64,000 nucleotides of DNA, taken from positions 3,693,208-3,757,207 of the forward strand of contig NZ_KQ031391.1 in the NCBI RefSeq assembly GCF_000966285.1, in the 5' to 3' direction. This document shows, in pieces, positions 1 through 8,290 of the stretch. The position numbers were made by a program, and so were the translations under genes. The DNA comes from Pseudofrankia sp. DC12 (GTDB lineage Bacteria; Actinomycetota; Actinomycetes; Frankiales; Frankiaceae). The notes under the pieces are model-generated. The model was not told the origin of the DNA. It saw only the letters and a program-made list of their open reading frames with translations, and ran no database searches. The first letter of the stretch is position 1; each line of letters starts with the position of its first letter.

Positions 1-391
1 GGCCCTCGACGAGCGCCGGTCCAGCGGAGACCCCATCGGCTCCTACCTGTTCGATCTGCTGCGCGGCCCGGCGTTCTACCTGCTGGTCGTGTTCTCCGTG
101 CTGGCGATCGGCCTGGAGCAGCGGGGCCTGCAGGGGCAGGCGGCGGTCATAGCCTTCCCGGTGACCAGCGGCATCTCCGCCTTCCTGCCGGTGGTGCTGG
201 GTCTGACCCTGTTCGACGAGCCGGCCCCGGCCGGTCCGCGCCTCGTCGCCTTCGTCGCCGCCCTGGTGCTCATCGCCGCCGGGATCGCGGGTCTCGCGCG
301 GGACCGGGTCGCCGTCGTCGGACAATCGGCCGGTATGCCGCGTCCGGGGGTCACTCGTCGCGCAGATGGCACGCCGGCCACCAAAGCGTGA
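1..391 (+). CDS. DMT/EamA-like permease, C-terminal part
   Basis: An open frame enters from the left edge (first full codon at base 2) and stops at 389-391. The visible 129 residues contain about three hydrophobic segments separated by short loops (for example VVFSVLAIGLEQ and LVAFVAALVLIAAGIAGLA) and a segment IAFPVTSGISAFLPVVLG that resembles the second half of drug/metabolite-transporter (EamA-like) permeases. This suggests an integral membrane exporter of unknown substrate. The last 25 residues are polar. The start and upstream context lie outside the window, so substrate and operon cannot be judged. The family call rests on the membrane pattern and general look, not on a signature motif. 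Confidence 0.55.
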   Translation, partial: ALDERRSSGDPIGSYLFDLLRGPAFYLLVVFSVLAIGLEQRGLQGQAAVIAFPVTSGISAFLPVVLGLTLFDEPAPAGPRLVAFVAALVLIAAGIAGLARDRVAVVGQSAGMPRPGVTRRADGTPATKA

Positions 392-420
392 CCGGACGTG
401 TGCTTACTGTTATCAATGTT

Positions 421-1230
421 TCAGGCCGGCCGCCCGGGTTCACCCCCCGATCGCCCGGGCGCCCGGCCGTCCACCCGCTGCCACCTCTGCCGCTGAGGTG
501 TCCGGTGTCGCGCGGGCGTCGGGCGCAGCATCGCCGGATGCAGCAGCGGCGCCAGGCCTGGCCGGAACAGCTCGGCGGGCCGGCCGCCGTCCACGCGGCT
601 GGTCTGACCGGTAGGCACCAGGAACCCGGCCGACGAGGTCACCTTCCGGTGGAAGTTGCGCGGGTCCAGCCGGGTGTCCCAGACGAGCTCGTAGACCCGG
701 CGCAGCTGGGCGACGGTGAACTCCGGCGGGCAGAACGCCGTGGCCACGGGGCTGTACTCGATCTTCGACCGGGCCCGCTCGACCCCGTCTCGAAGGATCT
801 CCAGATGGTCGAACGCCAGTGCGCTGGGCTGTGCGCCAGTGAGCGGTGCCTCGGCGAGCAGGGGGCCGACCGGGGCCCAGCGGCTGGCGGCCGCGTCGGT
901 ACCGGCTACCGGGTCGGGCAGGTCGGGCGCGAGCGCCAGGAACGCCACCGACACCACCCGGCCACGCGGGTCGCGGCCCGGGTCGCCATAGGTCGCGAGC
1001 TGCTCCAGGTGGCCGGGCTGTCGGCGGACCCCCGTCTCCTCGGCGAGCTCGCGGGTCGCGGCGTCACGCAGTGCCTCATGCAAGCCGACGAACCCCCCGG
1101 GCAGCGCCAGTTCGCCGGCGAACGGCGGGTAGGCGCGCCGGACCAGCAGGGCGCACAGCGCGTCGTCCCGGAGTGTCAGCACGACGAGGTCGACCGCCAA
1201 CACCACCGGCGCCGGTGGCTCCACTGTCAT
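421..1230 (-). CDS. NUDIX hydrolase with NrtR-like regulatory C-terminus
   Basis: This 269-residue protein has a NUDIX domain at roughly residues 10-140. The box reads GGFVGLHE followed by REL and EETG, matching the GX5EX7REUXEEXGU pattern. A C-terminal region (about residues 150-230, around TVAQLRRVYELVWDTRLDPR and NFHRKV) looks like the winged-helix part of NrtR-type NUDIX regulators, which sense ADP-ribose-type NAD metabolites and repress NAD genes. It is divergent from an SPFH gene and a NAD-kinase-like gene, with a symmetric site between them, which supports a regulatory role in NAD metabolism. The last 40 residues are Arg/Pro-rich and may be an extension. It could instead be a plain ADP-ribose or ADP-glucose pyrophosphatase. 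Confidence 0.8.
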   Translation of the reverse strand: MTVEPPAPVVLAVDLVVLTLRDDALCALLVRRAYPPFAGELALPGGFVGLHEALRDAATRELAEETGVRRQPGHLEQLATYGDPGRDPRGRVVSVAFLALAPDLPDPVAGTDAAASRWAPVGPLLAEAPLTGAQPSALAFDHLEILRDGVERARSKIEYSPVATAFCPPEFTVAQLRRVYELVWDTRLDPRNFHRKVTSSAGFLVPTGQTSRVDGGRPAELFRPGLAPLLHPAMLRPTPARHRTPQRQRWQRVDGRAPGRSGGEPGRPA

Positions 1231-1264
1231 GGACCCGACCCTACCGCCTCATCTCGTCACCTTG

Positions 1265-1291
1265 ACGATAACGGACATATCCGGCTATCGT
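1265..1291. promoter_or_regulatory. Imperfect palindrome between NUDIX regulator and SPFH operon
   Basis: The divergent intergenic region holds ACGATA (1265-1270) and its reverse complement TATCGT (1286-1291). Between them lie nested CGGA and TCCG half-sites. Position and symmetry suggest an operator for the neighbouring NUDIX/NrtR-like regulator. No binding consensus for this subfamily is assumed. Confidence 0.45.
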
Positions 1292-1316
1292 CGTGATGAC
1301 GAAAAGAGGTGACCGC

Positions 1317-2369
1317 ATGGCCGACATCAGCCGGCGACCGTTGCTCAACCACCTGCGCGGCACGCCGACCACCTATGTGCGCTTCGTGCGCGGCGGCGCG
1401 GTGCGCCGGCAGGGCGTCGGGCAGTCGTTCTGGTACCGGCCGCGAACCGCCGTCCTGTCGGAGGTCCCGGTCGACGACCGGGAGCTGCCGCTGCTGTTCC
1501 ACGCCCGCACCGCCGACTTCCAGGACGTCGCCGTCCAGGCGACGATCACCTACCGGGTCGCCGACCCGGCTCTCGCCGCCACCCGCCTGCCCTTCGACAT
1601 CGACCCGGACCGCGGCAGCTGGCGGACCGGCGTGCTGGAGCAGGTCGCCGGCCTGATCACCGAGACCGCCCAGCAGTACGCCGCCGAGCTGATCGCCCGC
1701 GAGCCGCTGACCTGGGCACTGGTCGACGGCGTCGGGGCGGTCCGGGAGCGGGTCGGCGCCGGGCTCGTCGGCGACCCGCGGCTGGCCCAGACCGGGCTGG
1801 CCGTCGTCGGCGTGCGCGTGGTCGCGATCCGGCCCGAACCGGAGCTGGAGAAGGCGCTGCGGACCCCGACCCGGGAGCAGGTCCAGACCGACGCCGACCG
1901 CGCGACCTACAGCCGCCGGGCCCTCGCTGTCGAACAGGAACGCCGGATCGCCGAGAACGAGCTGCAGAACCAGATCGAGCTGGCCAAGCGCGAGGAGCAG
2001 CTCGTCATCCAGCGGGGCGCGAACGACCAGCGGCGAACGACGGAGGAGGCCGCCGTAGCGCGGATCGGCGCCGAGGCTGAAGGGGAGCGCAAGCGGCTGG
2101 CGGCGACGCTCGACGCGGAACGGGTGCGCACCGACGCCGCCGCGCGGGCCGATGCGCTGCGCGTCGTGGGTGCCGCCGAGGGCGCTGCCGAGGCAGCGAA
2201 GGTCGAGGCGCTGCGTGGCCTGGACCAGGCGACGCTGATCGTGCTGGCGGTGCGGGAGCTCGCCGCGAACCTGCCGGAGATCGGCGCGCTGACCATCACC
2301 CCGGACCTGCTGACCCAGGCGATCGGCAAGCTCGCCGGCGCGGCCGGTCCAGGCGGCGGCGTTGCGTGA
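1317..2369 (+). CDS. SPFH/band-7 domain protein
   Basis: This is a 350-residue SPFH/band-7 family protein. The N-terminal part (about 30-190) has the SPFH pattern, with AVQATITYRVADP and the EKALRTPTREQVQTDADRAT segment. It is followed by a long charged coiled-coil (about 195-310, rich in Glu, Arg and Ala) typical of flotillin/stomatin-like scaffolds. There is no clear N-terminal membrane anchor, so it may sit on the membrane peripherally or oligomerise in the cytoplasm. The ATG at 1317 follows AAAAGAGGTGACC and is preferred over an upstream in-frame GTG at 1293. Its stop overlaps the GTG of the NAD-kinase-like gene, so the two are translationally coupled. Confidence 0.85.
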   Translation: MADISRRPLLNHLRGTPTTYVRFVRGGAVRRQGVGQSFWYRPRTAVLSEVPVDDRELPLLFHARTADFQDVAVQATITYRVADPALAATRLPFDIDPDRGSWRTGVLEQVAGLITETAQQYAAELIAREPLTWALVDGVGAVRERVGAGLVGDPRLAQTGLAVVGVRVVAIRPEPELEKALRTPTREQVQTDADRATYSRRALAVEQERRIAENELQNQIELAKREEQLVIQRGANDQRRTTEEAAVARIGAEAEGERKRLAATLDAERVRTDAAARADALRVVGAAEGAAEAAKVEALRGLDQATLIVLAVRELAANLPEIGALTITPDLLTQAIGKLAGAAGPGGGVA

Positions 2370-3328
2370 GCACGCTGCCGCCGCGGGTGGTCGTCGTCCA
2401 TCGTCGCTCCGAGTACGACGAGCTGCTCGACCGGCACGGCACCGCCGGCCAGGCCGCGTTCTTCCTCGCCGGGCGGGGCCGCGACCTCGCCGACGTCGTG
2501 AGCCGGCACGAGGCGCAGCTCGCGGCCCGGCGGGCGGTCACGGCGGCCACCCCGCCGGCCTGGCGGCGGGGCGCGGTCGAACGGGCCGACCTGGACCGGT
2601 TCCTGTTCGGCCCGGAGGACGTCGTCGTCTGCGTCGGCCAGGACGGCCTGGTCGCCAACGTGGCGAAGTACGTCGAGCATCAGCCTGTCGTCGGGATCAA
2701 CCCGGAACCGGGACGCAACCCGGGGGTCCTGGTACGCCATGAATCCGGGCAGGTGGGCGCCCTGCTCGCCGCCGCGGCTCAGCTGCTACCGCCCGGCGCC
2801 GGCCCGGGGGCGGGCGGGCCGCAGCGGTTGACGATGGTCGAGGCGGTGGCCGATGACGGGCAGCGGCTCGTCGCGCTCAACGAGGTCTTCGTCGGCGACG
2901 TCAGCCACCAGACCGCCCGCTACGTGCTGACGGTCCCGGCCGGCGACCCGGCAGGCACGACCGGCCCGCCGGGCCGTGGCCGGGCGCCGACGGCCGAGCG
3001 GCAGGCGTCGTCCGGGGTGCTGGTCGGCACCGGCACCGGCGCCACCGGCTGGTGCGGGTCGCTGCGGCGGGAGCGGCGCGACCCGCCACCGCCGCCGGGA
3101 CCCGCGTCCGGACAGCTCTTCTGGTTCGTCCGCGAGGCGTGGCCGTCGCCGATGACCGGCACTGCCTACACGGACGGCTTCCTCAGCACGGGCGCGCGCC
3201 TCGAGCTCACCGTCGAGTCCGAGCGGATGCTCGTCTTCGGTGATGGGATCGAGAGCGACGCGATCCGGCTGTCCTGGGGCCAGCGCCTGTCTGTCGGCGT
3301 CGCCGGCCGTGGCCTGCTGCTGCTCTAG
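2366..3328 (+). CDS. NAD kinase-like protein (ATP-NAD kinase superfamily)
   Basis: This 320-residue protein resembles ATP-NAD kinases. VVVCVGQDG is at the place of the GGDG phosphate-binding motif (first Gly kept, second replaced by Gln), followed by VVGINPEPGRNPG, then ALNEVFVGD (the conserved Asn-Glu) and a glycine-rich GTGTGATGW in place of the usual TPTGSTAY. These changes suggest a divergent, possibly non-canonical NAD-binding enzyme rather than the housekeeping NAD kinase. The start is a GTG in a GTGA overlap with the SPFH gene. With the divergent NUDIX regulator it forms a three-gene NAD-themed unit. Catalytic activity is not certain. Confidence 0.8.
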   Translation: MSTLPPRVVVVHRRSEYDELLDRHGTAGQAAFFLAGRGRDLADVVSRHEAQLAARRAVTAATPPAWRRGAVERADLDRFLFGPEDVVVCVGQDGLVANVAKYVEHQPVVGINPEPGRNPGVLVRHESGQVGALLAAAAQLLPPGAGPGAGGPQRLTMVEAVADDGQRLVALNEVFVGDVSHQTARYVLTVPAGDPAGTTGPPGRGRAPTAERQASSGVLVGTGTGATGWCGSLRRERRDPPPPPGPASGQLFWFVREAWPSPMTGTAYTDGFLSTGARLELTVESERMLVFGDGIESDAIRLSWGQRLSVGVAGRGLLLL

Positions 3329-3349
3329 CGCCCGGCCCGTGCCGCCTGA

Positions 3350-3508
3350 TCAGGCGTGGAACCGCTCGATGGCCTTGCGGACCCGCGAGTTCGCCTGGGC
3401 GTAGGTGATCTTACCATCCACGTACGCGGACAGCGAGGCCCGTCGGACGCGCTCGGCGCGCGGGTCCTCGAGCGGGGTGTTGAGCAGGTTTGTCGTGGCA
3501 GTGGCCAC
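3350..3508 (-). CDS. Small conserved-looking protein, 52 aa
   Basis: A short gene begins at GTG 3508 behind a strong GGGAGGTG ribosome site 6 bases upstream, and stops at 3350. The product starts MATATTNLLNTPLEDPRAER and continues with an Arg/Ala-rich helix (VRRASLSAYVDGKITYAQA) and a basic end (RVRKAIERFHA). It has no Cys and no membrane segment. It looks like a compact helical protein with a basic face. It lies tail-to-tail with the NAD-kinase-like gene. I do not recognise the family. The ribosome site and biased codon use are the reasons for calling it. Confidence 0.6.
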   Translation of the reverse strand: MATATTNLLNTPLEDPRAERVRRASLSAYVDGKITYAQANSRVRKAIERFHA

Positions 3509-4559
3509 GGCGATCACCTCCCGGTACCGGGGACAGATGGGGAACTTCAGGAGAGCCGTCAGGTCGCGTAGCTGGCAGAGGTGGACGGGAGCCCTCGCGA
3601 CGCTGCGAGCGGGTGGCGACGGTGGGGCCGCCGCGGTGGTGCGGGCGAGGAGGTCCGGGCGAGGAGGTCCGGGGTGCCGCTACGAGGGGGGCGCGGCCAG
3701 CGGACCGACGATCGGTGCGGCGGACCGGGCCTGGCCCAACGCCGCGGCTACCCGTCCGCGCGCCGGAGCCAGCCGCGGCCCTGCGGCCGTGCGTATCCGG
3801 TTGGCGATCACGGCTGCCTGCTCCCTGTCGTCCTGCCGGCGGAGGTCCGCCTGCTTACGCCCATGCCGATCCGGTGGGCCGCCACAGCGGTGTGCGGGGA
3901 GCGCCGCCGGTGGGGGCGGCTGACCGCTCCATGGCACACCGGCAGACACAACCCGGGTGAACGTCAGATCAACGCAGCCCGACCGAACGTCTACAAGAGT
4001 GCGTGACGTTTGCCGGTCGTGCAAGAGCCAAAACGGCCGTGTTGGGACGTTCGACGCGGTGGCTTCGTTCCCCGCCCTAGCACGTCGTTCCGACAACGCG
4101 CCGTCACGTAGGGCATCGAAGGCGGCGAGGCCGGGCCTGGGGCTGGCCGAGAACGGCGGATGTGGCGACGCCAGGCGGCCGTCTGACGGATGCATTGCGC
4201 CCGCTGCGCGCCGTGATGCCTCATGGCCTGGAAATCCGCGGCTCAGGCGGGTTTGACCGGCTTCTTGGAGGGCCCGCGGGCGTCCGTTCCGTGCCCCGGC
4301 GGCCAGCCTGTCCGGGGCCGGGGCGTGCCGGCGCCGCAATGGGCCGTGGTGGCTGCCGGCCGGGCCCTGGCCGGCAGCCAGAAACGGCTGACCGGCCAGG
4401 CCGGGCGCCTCGTCGGCCGGCCACGCGGGCGTGGCCGTACCGGTTGATCACTCGTGTGCGCGGGACGGAAACCGCGGTGTTCCCGCCGGGTTCGTCGCCG
4501 GTCTTCCTGGTACTGGGCTTCCTGGTGCGGGCTCACCGGCCCCGCAGGGGACGCTCGCG
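3509..4559. other. About 1 kb without a supportable gene
   Basis: Open frames occur on both strands, but none has a ribosome site, recognisable domain or consistent codon bias. A slightly less GC-rich patch lies around 3955-4050. I see no repeat, RNA gene or insertion element here. Confidence 0.4.
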
Positions 4560-4805
4560 TCAGGCGGTCACCGAACGCAGGTCGAACTCGCCATCGCGCG
4601 CGCCCGCGAGGAACGCGTCCCACTCGGCGGCCGAGAACGCCAGGACGGCGCCCGCCGGGTTCTTCGAGTCCCGCACCACCATGCCGTGACCGAGCGGCGC
4701 CACCTCGACGCACATGCCTCCGGCACCGTTGCTGTAGCTGCTGGCCCGCCAGCTCAGCCGGGCAGTCTCCACACCGGCGAGAGACGGCTTCTCGTATTTG
4801 TTCAC
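4560..4805 (-). CDS. DUF397 domain protein
   Basis: This 81-residue protein has the DUF397 layout: an N-terminal Trp-Arg-Ala-Ser-Ser-Tyr segment (LSWRASSYSNGAGGMCVEVA), then VVRDSKNPAGAVLAF and the conserved AEWDAFLAGARDGEFD end. DUF397 proteins are small cytoplasmic partners of XRE/DUF5753 regulators in filamentous actinobacteria and are probably the antagonist half of a regulatory pair. The GTG start at 4805 overlaps the stop of the upstream regulator gene (GTGA), so the pair is co-translated. Confidence 0.9.
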   Translation of the reverse strand: MNKYEKPSLAGVETARLSWRASSYSNGAGGMCVEVAPLGHGMVVRDSKNPAGAVLAFSAAEWDAFLAGARDGEFDLRSVTA

Positions 4806-5662
4806 TTCATTTCCTCCGCTATGGATGAAATCATCTGAATCGACTCCTCCGGACTCAGCGCAGAGGCCATCAGGTAGTCGAGCTTCACTCTATAGCGTCG
4901 GATTTCCGAAGCACGTTCCAGGTAGAGGCTTCCGGCCGCCTCCTCGATATAGACCACGTCGTGGTCGCCGGAGTCCGGAAAGCCCAAAATGGAGAATGTA
5001 CTACCTAGTCCGGCGTGTGCCCCGACCGCGAACGGGAGCGCCTGGATCGTCACGTTGGGAAGCTCCGCCTGTTTGCGCAGCCATTCCAGCTGACCGCGCA
5101 TGACAACTGGGCCACCGACCGGGCGGCGCAGCACCGCCTCGTCGAGGATTACCCACAGACGGGGTGGGTTCTCCCCGGTCAGCCGGCCCTGGCGGTCCAG
5201 CCGCAGCGCGACCTTCCGCTCGACCTCGTCGTCCGGGCTCTCCGGGGCCTCGGCGCGGATCACATGCCGGGCATAGTCGGCCGTCTGCAACAACCCGTGC
5301 ACCAGCTGGGACTCGTAGACGCTGATCGAGGCCGCGTCCTCCTCCAGGCCGATGTAGATCTCGAACCAGGCCGGCACGACGTCGTGGTAGTCGTGCCACC
5401 AGCCGTGCCTGCGGGACTCGCGGGCCAGTGCCAACAAGGCCTCCCGGCGCTCGTCGTCGTGCACCCCGTAGAGGCTGAGCAGGTCCTGCACGTCCCGGGT
5501 GCGCACCGGTACCCGGCCGTTCTCCAGCCGGCTGACCTTGGACACCGAACAGCGCAGCAGGTCACACACCTGGTCGACGGAGACGCCCGCGGCCTCCCGC
5601 AGCCGGCGCAGCTCGGAGCCGAGGCGGCGCCTGCGCACCGTGGGACCGCCGCTGGTCGCCAT
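4802..5662 (-). CDS. XRE-family helix-turn-helix regulator with DUF5753 domain
   Basis: This is a 286-residue regulator. Residues about 10-65 form an XRE-type helix-turn-helix (LGSELRRLREAAGVSVDQVC then SVSKVSRLENGRVPV). Residues about 105-280 form the DUF5753 effector domain, with ASISVYESQLVHGLLQTADY and the LWVILDEAVLRRPVGG core. Such proteins pair with DUF397 partners and often control development or secondary metabolism. The ATG at 5662 is chosen because GGAGGGGA lies 7 bases upstream; the frame stays open for another 558 bases upstream but has no ribosome site there. The gene overlaps the DUF397 gene by four bases. Confidence 0.92.
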   Translation of the reverse strand: MATSGGPTVRRRRLGSELRRLREAAGVSVDQVCDLLRCSVSKVSRLENGRVPVRTRDVQDLLSLYGVHDDERREALLALARESRRHGWWHDYHDVVPAWFEIYIGLEEDAASISVYESQLVHGLLQTADYARHVIRAEAPESPDDEVERKVALRLDRQGRLTGENPPRLWVILDEAVLRRPVGGPVVMRGQLEWLRKQAELPNVTIQALPFAVGAHAGLGSTFSILGFPDSGDHDVVYIEEAAGSLYLERASEIRRYRVKLDYLMASALSPEESIQMISSIAEEMK

Positions 5663-6570
5663 GGTCGTCTCCCCTCCGTCGGGCCCGCCGGGCCGGCGTT
5701 CGGGCCCGCCGGCCGGCGGGGGCGTCGTCCCACCCTCGGGCCCGGCCGGGTCCGCCTGCTGGCCGCCGGTCGGCGAACCAGCCTCCGGTTCCGTCACGGC
5801 CGCCACCCCTGTCGGCTCGCCGCCCGCTTTGCCGGATTGGCGGCCGATGTCGATGTCTTCGCGATCAATGGTGCCGATGATGAGGCCGTCAAGGTAACGG
5901 GAGGGTAGTCGGTTTCGGCCGGCTGGCCCGATTTCGGTGGCGCAAATGTCACGCGACCTCCGGCCTTGGGTGGCATCGTGCCCGCCGTTACGGACAGACA
6001 CGACGCGGGCTCGCCGGTAGTGGTGGGTCCGCAGGTGGTCTCTGAATCGAGCGCGATGACGCCGACCGGGCCGGCGCCCGCGTCCCGCCGGCTCGGTTCC
6101 GGACCCGCCGATTGGCGTTGCCACGCAGGTCGCGGGTCTGTCCGTACTGAGTCGGTCGAGTCCGACTCGTAGTTCAATCTCGCCACCGGTCCGCCACCGT
6201 CCTCGCATGCGTTGAAGCATCCCGTAGCAAAACCCTTACAGAAGCTCTTGCATATGCGCCCGGCGGGCGCCATGCTTCCGGTCTGTCCTCACCTTGAGTG
6301 GCAGGTTCACATCTCAGCGTGAGAGGTTGGCTGCAGCGATGCAGGGGGGAGTGCAAGCGATGAGCGCGAGCTACGACGCCGACCTCGTTGCCGACTTCGC
6401 GGGTCGCCGGCCTCCGGGAACGCTGGCCCTCCCGCTCGCCGATCCGGCCCGATCCCGCTCGCCGATCCGGTCCCAGGCCGCCCGCCGAGCTGGCCGGAGC
6501 ACTGGGCTGACGCATGCGTGGCCACCCGTGGTGGCCGCCGTCGCGGCGTACGACGTCCCCTGGAGTACCG
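5663..6570. other. Long intergenic region upstream of the XRE gene
   Basis: About 900 bases without a gene I can support. An open frame beginning at ATG 6341 reads well for about 25 codons (MQGGVQAMSASYDADLV) and then becomes Arg/Pro-rich, typical of non-coding high-GC sequence. A short direct repeat of GCCGATCCG lies near 6438-6470. The promoter of the XRE gene should be in the 5670-5900 part. Confidence 0.35.
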
Positions 6571-6876
6571 ATGACTTCCCAGCTACGTGCGCGCACCTGC
6601 GGCGGGCTCGCGCCGCGAACCCGAATCCGGCCGGTCGAACGCCCTCCTGCCGTAGCGCCGGCCGACCCGGCGCCACCCCGGCGGTCGATGCCGGACGACG
6701 CGACGGAGAAGTTCGGCGTGATCGTCTTCGAGAGTGGCCCGTGGCGGGCGCGCCGCGTCGTGCTGGCCTTCGACACCCCGCTCGAGGCGGCGGCCTATGC
6801 AGCCGAAAACGCATTCGTGGACTACCTGATCGCGCCGTTGTCGTTTCTCGCACCAACCGGCGTACCGCGGGCCTGA
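6571..6876 (+). CDS. Hypothetical protein, 101 aa
   Basis: The product has a Pro/Arg-rich first 40 residues and a convincing C-terminal half: MPDDATEKFGVIVFESG followed by RARRVVLAFDTPLEAAAYAA and ENAFVDYLIAPLSF. The C-terminal half looks like a small alpha/beta domain. The ATG at 6571 follows TGGAG; a second start at the MPDDATEKF methionine (6688) is possible and would give a 62-residue protein. It is upstream of another small gene of similar flavour at 7088. I do not recognise the family. Confidence 0.45.
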   Translation: MTSQLRARTCGGLAPRTRIRPVERPPAVAPADPAPPRRSMPDDATEKFGVIVFESGPWRARRVVLAFDTPLEAAAYAAENAFVDYLIAPLSFLAPTGVPRA

Positions 6877-7087
6877 CGGCCACCTTCGACGCGCGACCGG
6901 GCAGTGCCGCCGGCCGCGTTCGCTTCGGCGCCGCTTTCGTCGTCCGGGTGCCGGCCGCAGCGTCGCGGTCGGCAGGACGTCCGTGGCCGGACGGCCCGGA
7001 CCGCTTCGAGCGGCCGGGATCCGAACACGGCGCCCGCGCCGGGACGGTCGGGAAACCCGCGCCGCCTCCTGGAAAGGCGTGACGACG

Positions 7088-7363
7088 ATGACCCGCCCCT
7101 ACCTCGTGTTCGACGGCGACGGCGAGCTGGTTGGCAGCTTCCCGGAATGGGAGGCCGCGCACACCTGGGCGCACCGGCGCTCCGCGGAGCCGCTCACGCC
7201 GCAGCCGGTGCAGATCGAGGACCGCGTCGGCCGGCGCACCTGGACGGTCGAGGGCGGCTCATGCCGGCTCACGGTCTGGCGCCGCCGCGTCGAGTACGGC
7301 TACTGCGTCGAGGAACGCCACCCGCGCATCGTCGCCCTGCGCACCCACGCCTGGGCCTCCTGA
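7088..7363 (+). CDS. Hypothetical protein, 91 aa
   Basis: A compact protein starting MTRPYLVFDGDGELVGSFPE, then a Trp-rich helix (WEAAHTWAHRRSA), a beta-rich middle (RVGRRTWTVEGGSCRLTVWR) and ending at HAWAS. It starts at ATG 7088 about 10 bases after GGAAAGG. The last 64 bases overlap, in antisense, the 3' end predicted for the cupin gene on the other strand, so one of the two ends may be annotated too long. The family is not recognised. Confidence 0.55.
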   Translation: MTRPYLVFDGDGELVGSFPEWEAAHTWAHRRSAEPLTPQPVQIEDRVGRRTWTVEGGSCRLTVWRRRVEYGYCVEERHPRIVALRTHAWAS

Positions 7364-7812
7364 CCGCGGCGAGCCGGGCCGCCTGCCGCCGGTTCAGCCG
7401 GCGGTGCCGCGAGACGGTGCTTCCCGGTGGAACCTGGCCAGTTCGCCGTTGGTCTCGCCGTGGCGGACACGACGGCCATCGTCGCCCGCATCTCGGCCGA
7501 TGGGCTGAACTCGACCACCTGGGTGCCGGCTGTCACCTCAGGCGTGTGACCGGGTGGGGCGTAGTAGGCGTCACCCGCCACGTAGGTCTCCTCCCGGTCG
7601 ACGTAGCGCAGCACGAACCGGCCGGACAGCACGAGTCCCCAGTGCGGGCACTGGCAGCGGTCGTCGGGTAGGCCCCGGAACGCCGGCGCCCCGTCCGCAT
7701 CCGCCTCGAATGTCTCGAATCCCACCATGAACCCGTCAAGGTCGGCGTATCGACCTTTGATGACGGGCGAGTCCACTAGCAGCGGGGCTTCGTCCCTACA
7801 GGTGCGCGGCAT
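7300..7812 (-). CDS. Cupin domain protein
   Basis: A single-domain cupin occupies roughly residues 1-115: CQCPHWGLVLSGRFVLRY gives the first cupin box and GDAYYAPPGHTPEV the second. Such small cupins are sugar-, acid- or metal-binding proteins of varied function. The ATG at 7812 follows GGAGGTAGGTC, a strong site. The tail beyond residue 115 is Arg/Ala-rich and runs antisense into the gene at 7088-7363, so the true protein may be shorter through a lost stop. The first 26 codons and the upstream region recur, decayed, at 27.4 kb. Confidence 0.75.
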   Translation of the reverse strand: MPRTCRDEAPLLVDSPVIKGRYADLDGFMVGFETFEADADGAPAFRGLPDDRCQCPHWGLVLSGRFVLRYVDREETYVAGDAYYAPPGHTPEVTAGTQVVEFSPSAEMRATMAVVSATARPTANWPGSTGKHRLAAPPAEPAAGGPARRGQEAQAWVRRATMRGWRSSTQ

Positions 7813-7952
7813 GACCTACCTCCAACAGTCCGTCGACGCCGTCACCTGCCTCGGCGTGGAACCGCGCGTCACATCGTGACCCGCGAGCGGACGGCACCGC
7901 ACATGGCCGGTTGTCGGCGGATCGCGGCCCGTGGCATGGTGGCTACGACGGC

Positions 7953-7969
7953 GTAATACGCGGTGTTAC
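7953..7969. promoter_or_regulatory. Imperfect palindrome in front of toxin-antitoxin pair 1
   Basis: GTAATACGCGGTGTTAC is a near-perfect 17-bp inverted repeat ending 9 bases before the antitoxin ATG. This is where an autoregulatory operator for a ribbon-helix-helix antitoxin is expected. The site overlaps the likely -10 region. Confidence 0.5.
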
Positions 7970-7978
7970 GATGATGGC

Positions 7979-8290
7979 ATGCCCAACATTCGGTTCACGA
8001 TCTCGACGGCCTCGGACGTCCAGGCCGCGATCAGGATGCACGCCGAGGCGGCAGGTATGGATGTGTCCGCCTACATGATCGCGGCGGCCGTCGCGCAGAT
8101 GGCGCGCGACGATGCCGCCACGGCGACCTTCGCGGCACTTGACGCGCGCAACCGGGCAGCCCTTGAGCAGGCTGGCGGCGTCCCTGAGACGGACCTGCCT
8201 TCGTTCGATGCCCTGACCACGGACGAGCAGGCGCTCGTCCACCGGGTTCTGAACAGCGCGCTTGGATCGGACGCCGCGAGTGTCGCATGA
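7979..8290 (+). CDS. Antitoxin of PIN module 1 (ribbon-helix-helix-like)
   Basis: A 103-residue protein beginning MPNIRFTISTASDVQAAIRM, with a beta strand followed by helices as in ribbon-helix-helix antitoxins, and an acidic C-terminal half (DLPSFDALTTDEQALVHRVL) suited to binding a toxin. The ATG at 7979 is chosen over an in-frame start 48 bases upstream because the palindromic operator would otherwise lie inside the gene. The stop overlaps the toxin ATG (ATGA), the usual toxin-antitoxin arrangement. Confidence 0.75.
   Translation: MPNIRFTISTASDVQAAIRMHAEAAGMDVSAYMIAAAVAQMARDDAATATFAALDARNRAALEQAGGVPETDLPSFDALTTDEQALVHRVLNSALGSDAASVA

Noticed and set aside
388-1296. Long plus-strand open frame opposite the NUDIX gene
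   Set aside because: It is the antisense shadow of a clear NUDIX gene, with no ribosome site and Arg/Gln-rich nonsense composition.
3680-4339. 219-codon minus-strand frame in the 3.5-4.5 kb gap
   Set aside because: Arg/Pro/Ala-rich throughout, no ribosome site, no motif; typical of non-coding high-GC DNA.
6294-7082. Long plus frame over the two small hypothetical genes
   Set aside because: Composition is poor after the first 25 codons, and two shorter frames inside (6571 and 7088) look far more like real proteins.
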